A stretch of 64,000 bases of DNA, taken from Flagellimonas marinaquae (GTDB taxonomy: Bacteria > Bacteroidota > Bacteroidia > Flavobacteriales > Flavobacteriaceae). The position numbers and the translations under genes are program-made. The stretch spans positions 1,403,501-1,467,500 of the forward strand of contig NZ_CP092415.1 of NCBI RefSeq assembly GCF_023716465.1, read 5' to 3'. The notes under the pieces are model-generated. The model saw only the letters and a program-made list of their open reading frames with translations, ran no database searches and was not told the origin of the DNA. Of this stretch, positions 43,788 to 52,852 are shown piece by piece; within the stretch, counting starts at the first letter, position 1, and every line of letters begins with the position of its first letter.

Positions 43788-44195
43788 ATGGGATTTTTAA
43801 AAGAGTTTAAAGACTTTGCAATGAAAGGAAACCTGGTGGATATCGCCGTTGGTTTCGTTATGGGTGCTGCTTTTAAAGAAGTAGTGTCATCTTTTACCGG
43901 AGGAATTGTTTCTCCTTTGATCGGATTATTGTTCAACTCAGATTTCAACGATTTGAAATATGTGATCACTGAAGGCACACCAAATGATGCCGGAGAAATT
44001 GTAGGCGAAATTGCCGTATTGTACGGTTCGTTCTTAACCAATGTTATCGATTTTATTATCGTTGCATTTGTTATGTTCCTTATTGTAAAAGGCGTAAACA
44101 AAATGAAGAAAAAAGAGGAACCTGCGCCAGAAGCTCCGAAAGGACCGTCCCAAGAGGAACTCTTGGCCGAAATCCGCGATTTGTTGAAAAAATAA
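43788..44195 (+). CDS. mscL: Large-conductance mechanosensitive channel MscL
   Basis: 135 residues with the classical start FLKEFKDFAMKGNLVDIAVGFVMGAAFKEVVSSFTGGIVSPLIG, a second transmembrane helix (FIIVAFVMFLIVKGVNKMKKK) and the cytoplasmic helix QEELLAEIRDLLKK. Releases osmolytes on hypo-osmotic shock. Confidence 0.97.
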   Translation: MGFLKEFKDFAMKGNLVDIAVGFVMGAAFKEVVSSFTGGIVSPLIGLLFNSDFNDLKYVITEGTPNDAGEIVGEIAVLYGSFLTNVIDFIIVAFVMFLIVKGVNKMKKKEEPAPEAPKGPSQEELLAEIRDLLKK

Positions 44196-44251
44196 AAATC
44201 GTTGATGCTGAAAATAATTCAGCACTCCGCTACATCAAAATAACCTTTAAA

Positions 44252-44292
44252 AACCATCAATGTGTTTCGCTAATACATTGATGGTTGTTTTA
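44252..44292 (+). terminator. Rho-independent terminator between mscL and asd
   Basis: A 12-bp stem (AACCATCAATGT / ACATTGATGGTT) with an 11-base loop, followed by a T-rich run. A smaller hairpin, TGCTGAA / TTCAGCA at 44208-44225, precedes it without a T tract. Confidence 0.8.
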
Positions 44293-44336
44293 TTTATAAC
44301 GTTTTGTTATTTTTTTATAAATGAAACTATATATGC

Positions 44337-44366
44337 TTGTTTAAACCGCTGACTGAATTACCTTTG
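44337..44366 (+). promoter_or_regulatory. Promoter of asd
   Basis: TTG (44337-44339), 19 bases, TACCTTTG (44359-44366): an exact Bacteroidota sigma promoter, 20 bases before ATG 44387. Confidence 0.75.
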
Positions 44367-44386
44367 CTACAAGAAATAGTTTTAAG

Positions 44387-45400
44387 ATGAAAGTAGCAGT
44401 TGTTGGAGCCACCGGAATGGTAGGCGAAGTGATGTTGAAAGTATTGGAAGAGCGTAACTTCCCAATTTCAGAATTGTTGTTGGTTGCCTCGGAGCGTTCC
44501 GTTGGCAAAAAATTGACTTACAAAAACGAGGAGCATACCGTAATCGGCTTGGCAGATGCGGTAGCCGCTCGACCCGATATTGCCATTTTTTCGGCCGGTG
44601 GAGACACTTCGCTCGAATGGGCGCCCAAATTTGCAGAAGTCGGAACTACGGTTATCGATAACTCCTCAGCTTGGCGTATGGACCCCACCAAAAAATTGGT
44701 GGTACCAGAAATCAATGCCAGTGAATTGACCGCAGACGACAAAATCATAGCAAATCCCAACTGTTCCACCATTCAAATGGTGCTGGCTTTAGACCCTTTG
44801 CACAAAAAATACCAGATGAAACGTGTCGTAGTTTCCACCTATCAATCCGTTTCGGGAACAGGGGTCAAAGCTGTGGAACAAATGGAAAACGAAGCCGCGG
44901 GCATCGAAGGGGAAATGGCCTATCCCTACCCCATCAACCGAAACGCCTTGCCCCATTGCGACGTTTTCTTGGAAAACGGGTATACCAAAGAAGAGATGAA
45001 ACTGGCTCGAGAGCCTCAAAAAATATTGGACGACCGCACCTTTTCCGTTACCGCGACTGCTGTACGTATTCCAACCGCTGGCGGGCACTCCGAATCCGTA
45101 AATGTAGAGTTTCACAACGACTTTGATTTGGCCGAAGTTCGAAAGCTCCTCAGTAAAACCCCCGGTATCGTAGTGCAGGACAATCCAGAAACAAACACTT
45201 ACCCCATGCCTGTTTTTGCCAACGGGAAGGACGATGTTTTTGTTGGTAGAATTAGAAGGGACGAGACACAACCCAACACATTGAACATGTGGATCGTGGC
45301 GGACAACCTAAGAAAAGGGGCTGCAACCAATGCAGTGCAGATTGCGGAGTATTTGGTAAAGAACAATCTGGTTTCGAATACATCTGAACTAATTTCATAA
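44387..45400 (+). CDS. asd: Aspartate-semialdehyde dehydrogenase
   Basis: 337 residues. NADP motif VAVVGATGMVGEVMLKVLEE, catalytic cysteine in NPNCSTIQM and GGHSESV with the active-site histidine. Makes aspartate semialdehyde for lysine, diaminopimelate, threonine and methionine synthesis. Confidence 0.96.
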   Translation: MKVAVVGATGMVGEVMLKVLEERNFPISELLLVASERSVGKKLTYKNEEHTVIGLADAVAARPDIAIFSAGGDTSLEWAPKFAEVGTTVIDNSSAWRMDPTKKLVVPEINASELTADDKIIANPNCSTIQMVLALDPLHKKYQMKRVVVSTYQSVSGTGVKAVEQMENEAAGIEGEMAYPYPINRNALPHCDVFLENGYTKEEMKLAREPQKILDDRTFSVTATAVRIPTAGGHSESVNVEFHNDFDLAEVRKLLSKTPGIVVQDNPETNTYPMPVFANGKDDVFVGRIRRDETQPNTLNMWIVADNLRKGAATNAVQIAEYLVKNNLVSNTSELIS

Positions 45401-45477
45401 ATTTCGTTAAAGCATCGATTGCAGCCAATTGGTTTATGTCTTTTGTGGTATTTTTATCAGAATCAATCCGATAAAAC

Positions 45478-47634
45478 ATGAAAAACATTAGTCTGTTGGC
45501 TGCTTTGGTTTTGTTTGCAGCCTGCCAAGAAACTACAAAACAAAGAGAACCTATTACCGTGACCTACCCCACTACCAAAAAAGTTGATACCGTAGATAAT
45601 TACTTCGGTACAGAAGTTCCCGACCCATATCGTTGGTTGGAGGATGATCGCAGCGAAGAAACCGAAGCATGGGTAAAACAGCAAAATGCCACGACTTTTG
45701 GTTATTTGGATAAAATTCCATTCCGCAAGGATCTTAAAAACCGACTGGAAAAACTTTGGAACTACGAAAAAGTAGGCTCCCCATTCAAAGAAGGAGATTA
45801 TACCTATTACTACAAAAACAACGGTCTACAGAACCAATATGTGGTTTACCGTAAAAAAGACGATGGTAAAGAAGAGGTCTTTTTGGACCCTAACACTTTT
45901 TCCGAGGATGGTACTACATCTTTAATGGGCCTAAGTTTTACCAAAGACGGTTCCAAAGCCGCCTACCTTATTTCCGAAGGAGGGAGCGATTGGCGCAAGG
46001 GCATTGTGATCAATGCCGAATCCATGGAAATAGTTGAGGATACCTTGGTGGATATCAAGTTCAGTGGAATTTCGTGGAAAGGAAACGATGGTTTCTTTTA
46101 CTCCAGCTACGACAAGCCCGAAGGAAGCGAGCTTTCAGCAAAAACGGACCAACACAAATTGTATTACCACAAATTGGGAACACCACAATCTGAAGATAAG
46201 ATCATATTTGGTGGAACTGATGAGGAAAAACACCGTTACGTAGGCGGTTATGTTTCGGAAGATCAGAAGTATTTGTTCATTTCCGCTTCGGTATCAACAT
46301 CGGGCAATAAATTGTTTCTGATGGACCTCTCCCAAGATAATCCTGAACTAGTGACTATTTTGGACGACACTGATTCCGATACTTATGTTATCGAAAACGA
46401 AGGGTCAAAACTCTATTTGGTAACCAACCGTGAGGCTCCCAACAAAAAGGTGGTCGTTGTAGATGCATCCAACCCTACTCCCGATAATTGGAAAGACCTT
46501 ATCCCAGAAACAGAAAATGTTTTGACCGCAGGAACCGGAGGAGGATATTTCTTTACCGAATACATGGTAGACGCCATTTCCAAAGTACTCCAATACGATT
46601 ATGACGGAAAATTAATCCGAGAAGTTGAGCTGCCAGGCGTAGGAAGCGCAGGTGGGTTTGGCGGCAAAAAGGAGGACAAGGAATTTTATTTCTCCTTTAC
46701 CAATTACAATACACCTGGATCCACTTACAAATACAATGTGGAAACTGGGGAGTACGAGCAATATTGGAAGCCTCAGATTGATTTTGATCCGGACAACTAC
46801 GAATCAAAACAAGTTTTCTACAACTCCAAGGACGGCACTAAAGTGCCTATGATCATTACCTATAAAAAAGGAACGGAACTTAACGGAAAAAACCCGACCA
46901 TCCTATACGGCTATGGCGGTTTTAATGTGAGCCTTACACCCTCTTTCAGCATAGTAAATGCTGTTTGGATGGAGCAAGGCGGCGTGTATGCCGTTCCCAA
47001 CCTAAGAGGAGGTGGGGAGTACGGCAAAAAATGGCACGATGCGGGCACCAAGCTTCAAAAACAGAATGTGTTCGATGACTTCATCGCCGCTGCCGAATAT
47101 TTGATCGAAAACAAATACACCTCAAAAGAATATTTGGCCATCCGTGGAGGATCTAATGGTGGTCTTTTGGTGGGTGCAACCATGACCCAGCGACCCGATC
47201 TAATGCAAGTGGCTTTGCCTGCCGTAGGTGTAATGGACATGTTACGCTATCACACGTTTACTGCTGGTGCAGGATGGGCCTACGATTATGGAACTTCCGA
47301 GGATAACGAAGAAATGTTCAACTACATTAAAGGATATTCTCCCGTGCACAACGTAAAAGAAGGTACTGCCTACCCAGCTACTTTGGTCACTACAGGAGAT
47401 CACGATGATCGCGTGGTTCCAGCGCACAGTTTTAAATTTGCTGCCGAATTACAGGAAAAACAAGCCGGAGACCAACCTACTTTGATCCGAATCGAGACCA
47501 ATGCAGGACATGGAGCGGGCACCCCGGTAAGCAAGACCATTGAACAGTATGCCGACATCTTCGGGTTTACGCTGTTCAATATGGGATTTGATGAATTGCC
47601 CAACCAAGCAGTGCTCAAAGAGTTTAAAGATTGA
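45478..47634 (+). CDS. Prolyl oligopeptidase family lipoprotein (S9)
   Basis: 718 residues. The lipobox LFAAC puts an acylated cysteine at about residue 15. An N-terminal beta-propeller region opens with [18 protein letters not shown]. The hydrolase domain has GGSNGG with S559, an aspartate in [14 protein letters not shown] and the histidine in NAGHGAG. A post-proline endopeptidase anchored in the envelope, for peptide use. Confidence 0.94.
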   Translation: MKNISLLAALVLFAACQETTKQREPITVTYPTTKKVDTVDNYFGTEVPDPYRWLEDDRSEETEAWVKQQNATTFGYLDKIPFRKDLKNRLEKLWNYEKVGSPFKEGDYTYYYKNNGLQNQYVVYRKKDDGKEEVFLDPNTFSEDGTTSLMGLSFTKDGSKAAYLISEGGSDWRKGIVINAESMEIVEDTLVDIKFSGISWKGNDGFFYSSYDKPEGSELSAKTDQHKLYYHKLGTPQSEDKIIFGGTDEEKHRYVGGYVSEDQKYLFISASVSTSGNKLFLMDLSQDNPELVTILDDTDSDTYVIENEGSKLYLVTNREAPNKKVVVVDASNPTPDNWKDLIPETENVLTAGTGGGYFFTEYMVDAISKVLQYDYDGKLIREVELPGVGSAGGFGGKKEDKEFYFSFTNYNTPGSTYKYNVETGEYEQYWKPQIDFDPDNYESKQVFYNSKDGTKVPMIITYKKGTELNGKNPTILYGYGGFNVSLTPSFSIVNAVWMEQGGVYAVPNLRGGGEYGKKWHDAGTKLQKQNVFDDFIAAAEYLIENKYTSKEYLAIRGGSNGGLLVGATMTQRPDLMQVALPAVGVMDMLRYHTFTAGAGWAYDYGTSEDNEEMFNYIKGYSPVHNVKEGTAYPATLVTTGDHDDRVVPAHSFKFAAELQEKQAGDQPTLIRIETNAGHGAGTPVSKTIEQYADIFGFTLFNMGFDELPNQAVLKEFKD

Positions 47635-47644
47635 CATATTATAG

Positions 47645-47765
47645 GCTGTTCAGAAAGTAACTTAAAACGTCATTCTGAATTTATTTCAGAATCTTATACA
47701 TTAAAAACAACATAATGTGAGAACCTGAAACAAGTTCAGGTTGACAAACATAGCTTCTGAACAGC
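47645..47765. repeat. Dispersed REP-like double hairpin, copy 2, nested in an inverted repeat
   Basis: The core at 47669-47745 has two hairpins (TTCTGAATTTATTTCAGAA and ACCTGAAACAAGTTCAGGT) flanked by GTCA/TGAC, as at 32603. Around it lie outer arms GCTGTTCAG (47645-47653) and CTGAACAGC (47757-47765). Lies between the peptidase and ABC genes and may end transcription. Confidence 0.7.
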
Positions 47766-47778
47766 TTTTTACACGTTT

Positions 47779-48774
47779 ATGCTAAAAGTTCAAATAAATT
47801 CTTTCGGTTATAAAAACCGGGCCATTTTAAAGGATATTGCTTTTGACGTTGCTCCAGGGGAGCATGTGGCCTTAATGGGCGAAAGCGGCTCTGGAAAAAG
47901 CACCTTGCTGAAAATCATCTACGGGCTGCTCCATGTAGAAGAAGGCTCTGTTTTTTGGGGCGAAAAAGAAGCTCTTGGACCCAATTTTAATCTGGTTCCC
48001 GGAGAGCCATACATGAAATATTTGGCCCAAGATTTTGATTTGATGCCATTCATCTCCGTAGAAGAAAATATAGGTCAGTTCCTTTCTGTTTTTGAGCGGG
48101 AAACACACGAGGAAAGAATCAACGAATTGTTGGAGCTTATCGAAATGATGCCATATGCCAAGACCAAAGTAAAATTTCTCAGTGGAGGCCAACAGCAGCG
48201 TGTGGCACTTGCCCGGGTATTGGCGCAAGAACCAGAAGTCTTGCTTTTGGACGAACCTTTTGGCCATATCGATAACTTTAAGCGCAGTTCCCTTAGGAGA
48301 AATCTTTTTTTATACCTAAAAAAACAAGGCATTACCGTACTTACGGCAAGCCACGACCCCAGTGATGTACTTCCCTTCGCTGAGCGCACCCTTATCTTGG
48401 AAAACGGTACAATAATCGCCAATGAAAACACCAAAGACCTGTACAACAATCCACCCAATTATTACACAGCCTCTTTGTTCGGACAAGTGAACCAAGTGCC
48501 CATGAAGTTATTGAAATCTTATTCCGAAATCGATAAATCGGTGTTGGTCTATCCACACGAATTCAAATTTTCCGATTCTTCGGGCCTACAAGTGGAGGTA
48601 AGACAAAGTTTTTTTAGTGGCGGCCATTACCTGAATGAAGGAACAGCTATAGATGGAACCATCATTTTCTTCAACTCCGAGAAAAAACAGGAGGAAGGAA
48701 CAACCATTTTTCTTAATGTATCTTTGAAGACCATTAACAAAAGGCTTCAGGTTGGACAAAAAACAAATTCATAG
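47779..48774 (+). CDS. ABC transporter ATP-binding protein with C-terminal TOBE-like extension
   Basis: 331 residues: Walker A GESGSGKSTLLK, signature LSGGQQQRVALARVL, Walker B LLLDEPFGHID, H-loop SHD, plus an extra ~110 residues of beta-type sequence as in PotA/ModC-like ATPases. No permease or binding protein is adjacent, so its partner is elsewhere or it has a non-transport role. The 3' end overlaps the ArfB-like gene by 23 bases. Confidence 0.88.
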   Translation: MLKVQINSFGYKNRAILKDIAFDVAPGEHVALMGESGSGKSTLLKIIYGLLHVEEGSVFWGEKEALGPNFNLVPGEPYMKYLAQDFDLMPFISVEENIGQFLSVFERETHEERINELLELIEMMPYAKTKVKFLSGGQQQRVALARVLAQEPEVLLLDEPFGHIDNFKRSSLRRNLFLYLKKQGITVLTASHDPSDVLPFAERTLILENGTIIANENTKDLYNNPPNYYTASLFGQVNQVPMKLLKSYSEIDKSVLVYPHEFKFSDSSGLQVEVRQSFFSGGHYLNEGTAIDGTIIFFNSEKKQEEGTTIFLNVSLKTINKRLQVGQKTNS

Positions 48775-49159
48775 GGAACTTCAGTTCAAGGCCATGCGAA
48801 GCAGTGGTGCCGGTGGGCAACACGTAAACAAAGTTTCTTCGAAAGTGGAACTCACTTTTAATATTTCTACTTCGCAAGGACTATCCGATAGGGAAAAACA
48901 ACGGATACTTCTTAAACTACAATCCCGACTTACCCAAGATAGCGCTTTAATTTTGCAATGCGACGAAGCTCGCAGTCAACACCGCAACAAAGACCTTGTA
49001 GTCAAACGTTTTTTCGACATTCTAAAAAATGCATTGATAATCCCTAAAAAGCGAAAAGCGACCAAACCCACCAAAACTTCTAAAGAAAAACGGTTAAAGT
49101 CCAAAAAGAAAACCGCAGAGAAAAAGATATCCCGTAAGCGTCCCGATTTGGGAAACTGA
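48752..49159 (+). CDS. arfB: Peptide chain release factor-like protein (ArfB type)
   Basis: 135 residues from TTG 48752. The GGQ peptidyl-tRNA hydrolysis motif is G21-G22-Q23 in RSSGAGGQHVNKVSSKVEL; the C-terminus is very lysine-rich (TKTSKEKRLKSKKKTAEKK), the tail that enters the mRNA channel of stalled ribosomes. Rescues non-stop ribosomes. The TTG start keeps the conserved LQFKAMRSS segment and overlaps the ABC gene by 23 bases. Confidence 0.9.
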   Translation: MDKKQIHRELQFKAMRSSGAGGQHVNKVSSKVELTFNISTSQGLSDREKQRILLKLQSRLTQDSALILQCDEARSQHRNKDLVVKRFFDILKNALIIPKKRKATKPTKTSKEKRLKSKKKTAEKKISRKRPDLGN

Positions 49160-49291
49160 TAATTTTTCAGTTATTAACTCACAGAATTACCAACCCTTCA
49201 AAAAAAACATCTGTGATAAATTGATATCATATCCATTTAATTTCCTCAATACAAATGCTTAAATTTCAAGCATATTAAACTAATTCATAAA

Positions 49292-51907
49292 ATGATTTCT
49301 AAAACTAAAAGCTTAAAAACACTACTGTACTCCACCGTTTTGTTTTTGTTCTGTGCTGCATTTTCAATAGCCCAGAATGTTCCCAAACCAGAAGATGTAT
49401 TTGGATTTAAATTAGGTGCCGATTATAAATTGGCTGATTATTCACAGATCGAAGATTACTTGATGAAGCTGGACAATGCTTCCAGCAGGGTAAAAATGCA
49501 AGAGATCGGTGAGACTGTTTTAGGTCGCAAAATGTATATTGTTTTTGTTTCCTCGGAAGAAAACTTGGCACAGTTGGATAAATGGAAGGATATCAGCACC
49601 AAATTGGCGCGCGTGCAAGTGGGCGAACAAGAAGCCGTAAAATTGTCCGAAGAAGGAAAAGCCATTGTTTGGGTGGATGGCGGTATCCACTCTACGGAAC
49701 TGGCAGGTACACAAGTTACTCCGGAAATGGCATACACCTTGGCCACTTCCGAAACAGAGGAAATGAAAAAGATAAGGAATAATGTGATTACCATTATTAT
49801 GCCCAATATGAACCCCGATGGTCTGGATATCGTCGCTGATTGGTACCGTAAAAACTTGGGGACACCTTACGAAACATCTCGCCCCCCGATTCTTTACCAC
49901 TATTATATGGGGCACGACAATAACCGTGATTGGTTTATGAACAACCTACCGGAAACCTACAATGTTACCAAAATACTGTACAACGAGTGGTACCCGCAGA
50001 TTGTTTTTAATCATCATCAGACTTCACCATCTTGGACCAAGATTTCCATTCCTCCCTATGCCGACCCAGTAAACCCAAGAATACATCCGGCAATTACATC
50101 AGGAGTAAGCGAAGTTGGTTCTGCCATGTCCAAACGTTTTTCTTTGGAAAATATGCCCGGAGCCATTGCCGATAACTTTTATACAATGTTCTGGAACGGT
50201 GGAGCACGTACCGTGCCCTATTACCATAATATGATCGGTATTTTGACCGAAACAGGGCATGCCTCCCCCACACCACGATATTACGACCCTGAGAAATTGC
50301 CCAAGACCGTAGCCGGAGGAACACCTACCGATGGCACCGACATTATGTACCCAGACCCATGGAAAGGTGGAGAGTCCCATTTTAGGGATGCTGTTGATTA
50401 TATGTTGACCGCAACATGGGCTACTTTGGACCTTGCTGCCGACCGTAAGAGCAACTACCTGTACAACATCTACAAAATGGGTAAATCTTCTGTCGATAAA
50501 GGCAAAACAGAAGGTCTGTATGCTTACATTATCGGTAAAGAACAATGGGATTCCTTTGAGGCCGTAAATTTGGTAAATGTTTTGCTCAGAGGCGGAATCG
50601 AAGTCCAAAGAGCCACCAAGGATTTTACGGTGAACGGTGTAGAATACGAAAAAGGTTCTTACTTAATCTATACCGCACAGGCGTTTAGACCGTACTTGCT
50701 AGACCTCATGGAAAAGCAAAACTACCCCACCCGCTTTCAATATCCGGGCGGTCCTCCGGACACCCCTTATGATTTGGCAGGATGGACATTGCCCATGCAA
50801 ATGGGAATTGAGGTCGCTAAAATAGAAAAGCCTTTTAAAGCACCTACCGAAAAAGTATCGGGCTTGGTTAACTATTACGAAGGTACCTTAAACCGAAATG
50901 GTTCCTTCGGATATGCACTTAACGTAAACACCAATGCCTCCGTAATCGCAACAAACAAAATACTAAAGGCAGGAGGTACGGCACACAAGAGCATGACCGA
51001 GTTCAAAGCGGGCAAGAAAACCTTTCCGGCAGGATCCTACATTGTTTCTGGAGATAAGGAATTGATGGAATCACTAGCAGATGAATTCGGATTGGAATTC
51101 ACTGGACTGTCCGCAAAACCAGAAGTACAACTCAAAAAAATCCATTTGCCCAAAGTAGGTTTGTACAAGTCTTGGGTGGCCAATATGGATGAAGGTTGGA
51201 CACGCTTTATCATGGACGAATATGAGTTTGATATGGATACCTTGCACGATGCCGACATAAAAACCAAGGATTTATCGCAGTATGATGCCATTATTATCCC
51301 ATCGCAAAGAGCAAGCTCCATTTTGCACGGACACAATACAATGAGCATGCCCGAGAAATTCACGGGAGGAATTGGGCTTAAAGGAACATTGGCGTTGAGC
51401 AACTATGTTGAGGAAGGCGGAACCTTGATTGCTTTTGATGCCGCCAGTGATTTTGTGATAGAACAATTTGGTTTGCCATTGCGCGATGCCGTAAAAGGCG
51501 CCGACAACAACGATTTCTTTATTCCCGGCTCCTTGATCAAGGCCGGAGTGGATACTTCTCATCCGTTGGCCTTCGGTATGAAGGACACCGTTGCCGTTTC
51601 CTTTAACAGGAGCAGGGCCTTTACCATAAACAAACAGAGAAAAACGGGCGAAGGCGGAAAAGAGGACATTAAAGATGCCCCTGCCCCCGAAGTCGAAGTT
51701 ATTGTTAACTATGCTGCAAAAGATCTGTTGATGAGCGGCTGGGCCATGGGCGAAGATCGCTATATAGCAAAAAAGCCGGCAATGGTAAAAGCCAAGTACG
51801 GAAAAGGTGCGGCCATCTTGTTTGCCTTCCGTCCGCAATTTAGGGCACAGCCACGCGGCACTTACAAATTGATTTTTAATGCGATTTATGAAGGTGCTTC
51901 AGAGTAG
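49292..51907 (+). CDS. Secreted M14 family zinc carboxypeptidase
   Basis: 871 residues with a signal peptide (about 1-27, ending SIAQ). The metallopeptidase motif H-xx-E is in GGIHSTELAG (about 133-136), and a later histidine appears in FNHHQTSPSW (about 240). A long C-terminal half with a glutamine-amidotransferase-like fold (DAIIIPSQRASS, LSNYVEEGGTLIAFD) follows, as in other large Bacteroidota M14 enzymes. Digests peptides outside the cytoplasm. Confidence 0.9.
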   Translation: MISKTKSLKTLLYSTVLFLFCAAFSIAQNVPKPEDVFGFKLGADYKLADYSQIEDYLMKLDNASSRVKMQEIGETVLGRKMYIVFVSSEENLAQLDKWKDISTKLARVQVGEQEAVKLSEEGKAIVWVDGGIHSTELAGTQVTPEMAYTLATSETEEMKKIRNNVITIIMPNMNPDGLDIVADWYRKNLGTPYETSRPPILYHYYMGHDNNRDWFMNNLPETYNVTKILYNEWYPQIVFNHHQTSPSWTKISIPPYADPVNPRIHPAITSGVSEVGSAMSKRFSLENMPGAIADNFYTMFWNGGARTVPYYHNMIGILTETGHASPTPRYYDPEKLPKTVAGGTPTDGTDIMYPDPWKGGESHFRDAVDYMLTATWATLDLAADRKSNYLYNIYKMGKSSVDKGKTEGLYAYIIGKEQWDSFEAVNLVNVLLRGGIEVQRATKDFTVNGVEYEKGSYLIYTAQAFRPYLLDLMEKQNYPTRFQYPGGPPDTPYDLAGWTLPMQMGIEVAKIEKPFKAPTEKVSGLVNYYEGTLNRNGSFGYALNVNTNASVIATNKILKAGGTAHKSMTEFKAGKKTFPAGSYIVSGDKELMESLADEFGLEFTGLSAKPEVQLKKIHLPKVGLYKSWVANMDEGWTRFIMDEYEFDMDTLHDADIKTKDLSQYDAIIIPSQRASSILHGHNTMSMPEKFTGGIGLKGTLALSNYVEEGGTLIAFDAASDFVIEQFGLPLRDAVKGADNNDFFIPGSLIKAGVDTSHPLAFGMKDTVAVSFNRSRAFTINKQRKTGEGGKEDIKDAPAPEVEVIVNYAAKDLLMSGWAMGEDRYIAKKPAMVKAKYGKGAAILFAFRPQFRAQPRGTYKLIFNAIYEGASE

Positions 51908-51930
51908 AAGAGCATCTTAATGTATAAAGG

Positions 51931-51962
51931 AAAACCGCATCAAATTGATGCGGTTTTTTTTC
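51931..51962 (+). terminator. Rho-independent terminator after the M14 gene
   Basis: A strong stem AAAACCGCATC / GATGCGGTTTT followed by a run of T, 24 bases after the stop. The A-rich 5' side could also serve the convergent TauE gene. Confidence 0.88.
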
Positions 51963-52028
51963 TTGTAAAGAATGTGAAACCTATCGTTCTGTATGGGTTT
52001 CAGATTGATGAAAATCCATGATATCCTC

Positions 52029-52784
52029 TCACTTAAACAAAATCGCCACGGCACCAATCGCGGTTACGATCAAAATAAAGCGTTTGTAATTTTTTTCGTT
52101 GATCTTCTTCACCAAAAAAACACCTAAGATCAAACCGCCTCCAATTGCCGGCAATAATCTCAAATTAATCAATAGGCTATCTGCCGAGATTGTTTTCCAA
52201 ACAAAAACATGAAAAGGCAGTTTAAACAGGTTGGTAATAAAAAACAGCCATGCCGCCGTGCCCACAAATTCATTTTTTGGCAATCGCATGGCCAAAAAGA
52301 AAATATTGGTAAATGCTCCCGCCAAATTCCCAATCATGGTGCAAATCCCCGCCAAAACGCCCATGGAGCCGGAAAACAACCAATGGGTAGGGACCTTTTT
52401 GGACTTCCTGCGATCCCACCAGATCAGCATCCCCAAACTAATAAATATCACTACCACCATGCCCCATTTAAATTCGCGCTCTGGCAGATCTTTTCCAATA
52501 AATACCCCGGCCAAGATCCCCAAGATCATCCATGGAATAAATTTTATAATGTATTTCCATTGGGTATGCCGGTTGTAATAGACCACGGCAAAAACATCGC
52601 CCACGATCAACAAGGGAATAAAGAGCCCCGTAGATGCACGCGAACCGAAAGCCAATGCCATAAGGGTTACATTAAAAATGGACATCCCTTTAAGTCCGGC
52701 CTTGGAAACACCCATTAAAAAAGCCGCTGTAGCGGCCATGGCCCAAGCAGTAACAGATATATCGGAAAAAGCAGAGAGAAGCAT
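52029..52784 (-). CDS. TauE/SafE family sulfite exporter-like membrane protein
   Basis: 251 residues, about eight helices, with the repeat starts ATAAFLMGVSKAGLKGMSIFNV and IGNLAGAFTNIFFLAMRLPKNEFVGTAAWLFF. Family members move sulfite, sulfoacetate or other organic anions. Substrate unknown. Divergent from the symporter gene. Confidence 0.9.
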   Translation of the reverse strand: MLLSAFSDISVTAWAMAATAAFLMGVSKAGLKGMSIFNVTLMALAFGSRASTGLFIPLLIVGDVFAVVYYNRHTQWKYIIKFIPWMILGILAGVFIGKDLPEREFKWGMVVVIFISLGMLIWWDRRKSKKVPTHWLFSGSMGVLAGICTMIGNLAGAFTNIFFLAMRLPKNEFVGTAAWLFFITNLFKLPFHVFVWKTISADSLLINLRLLPAIGGGLILGVFLVKKINEKNYKRFILIVTAIGAVAILFK

Positions 52785-52852
52785 GTAGCATTTTTAGAGG
52801 TACACAAAAGTAACCCAAAAAAGCTATCTTTAACTCCAGCCAAACCAAGCAA

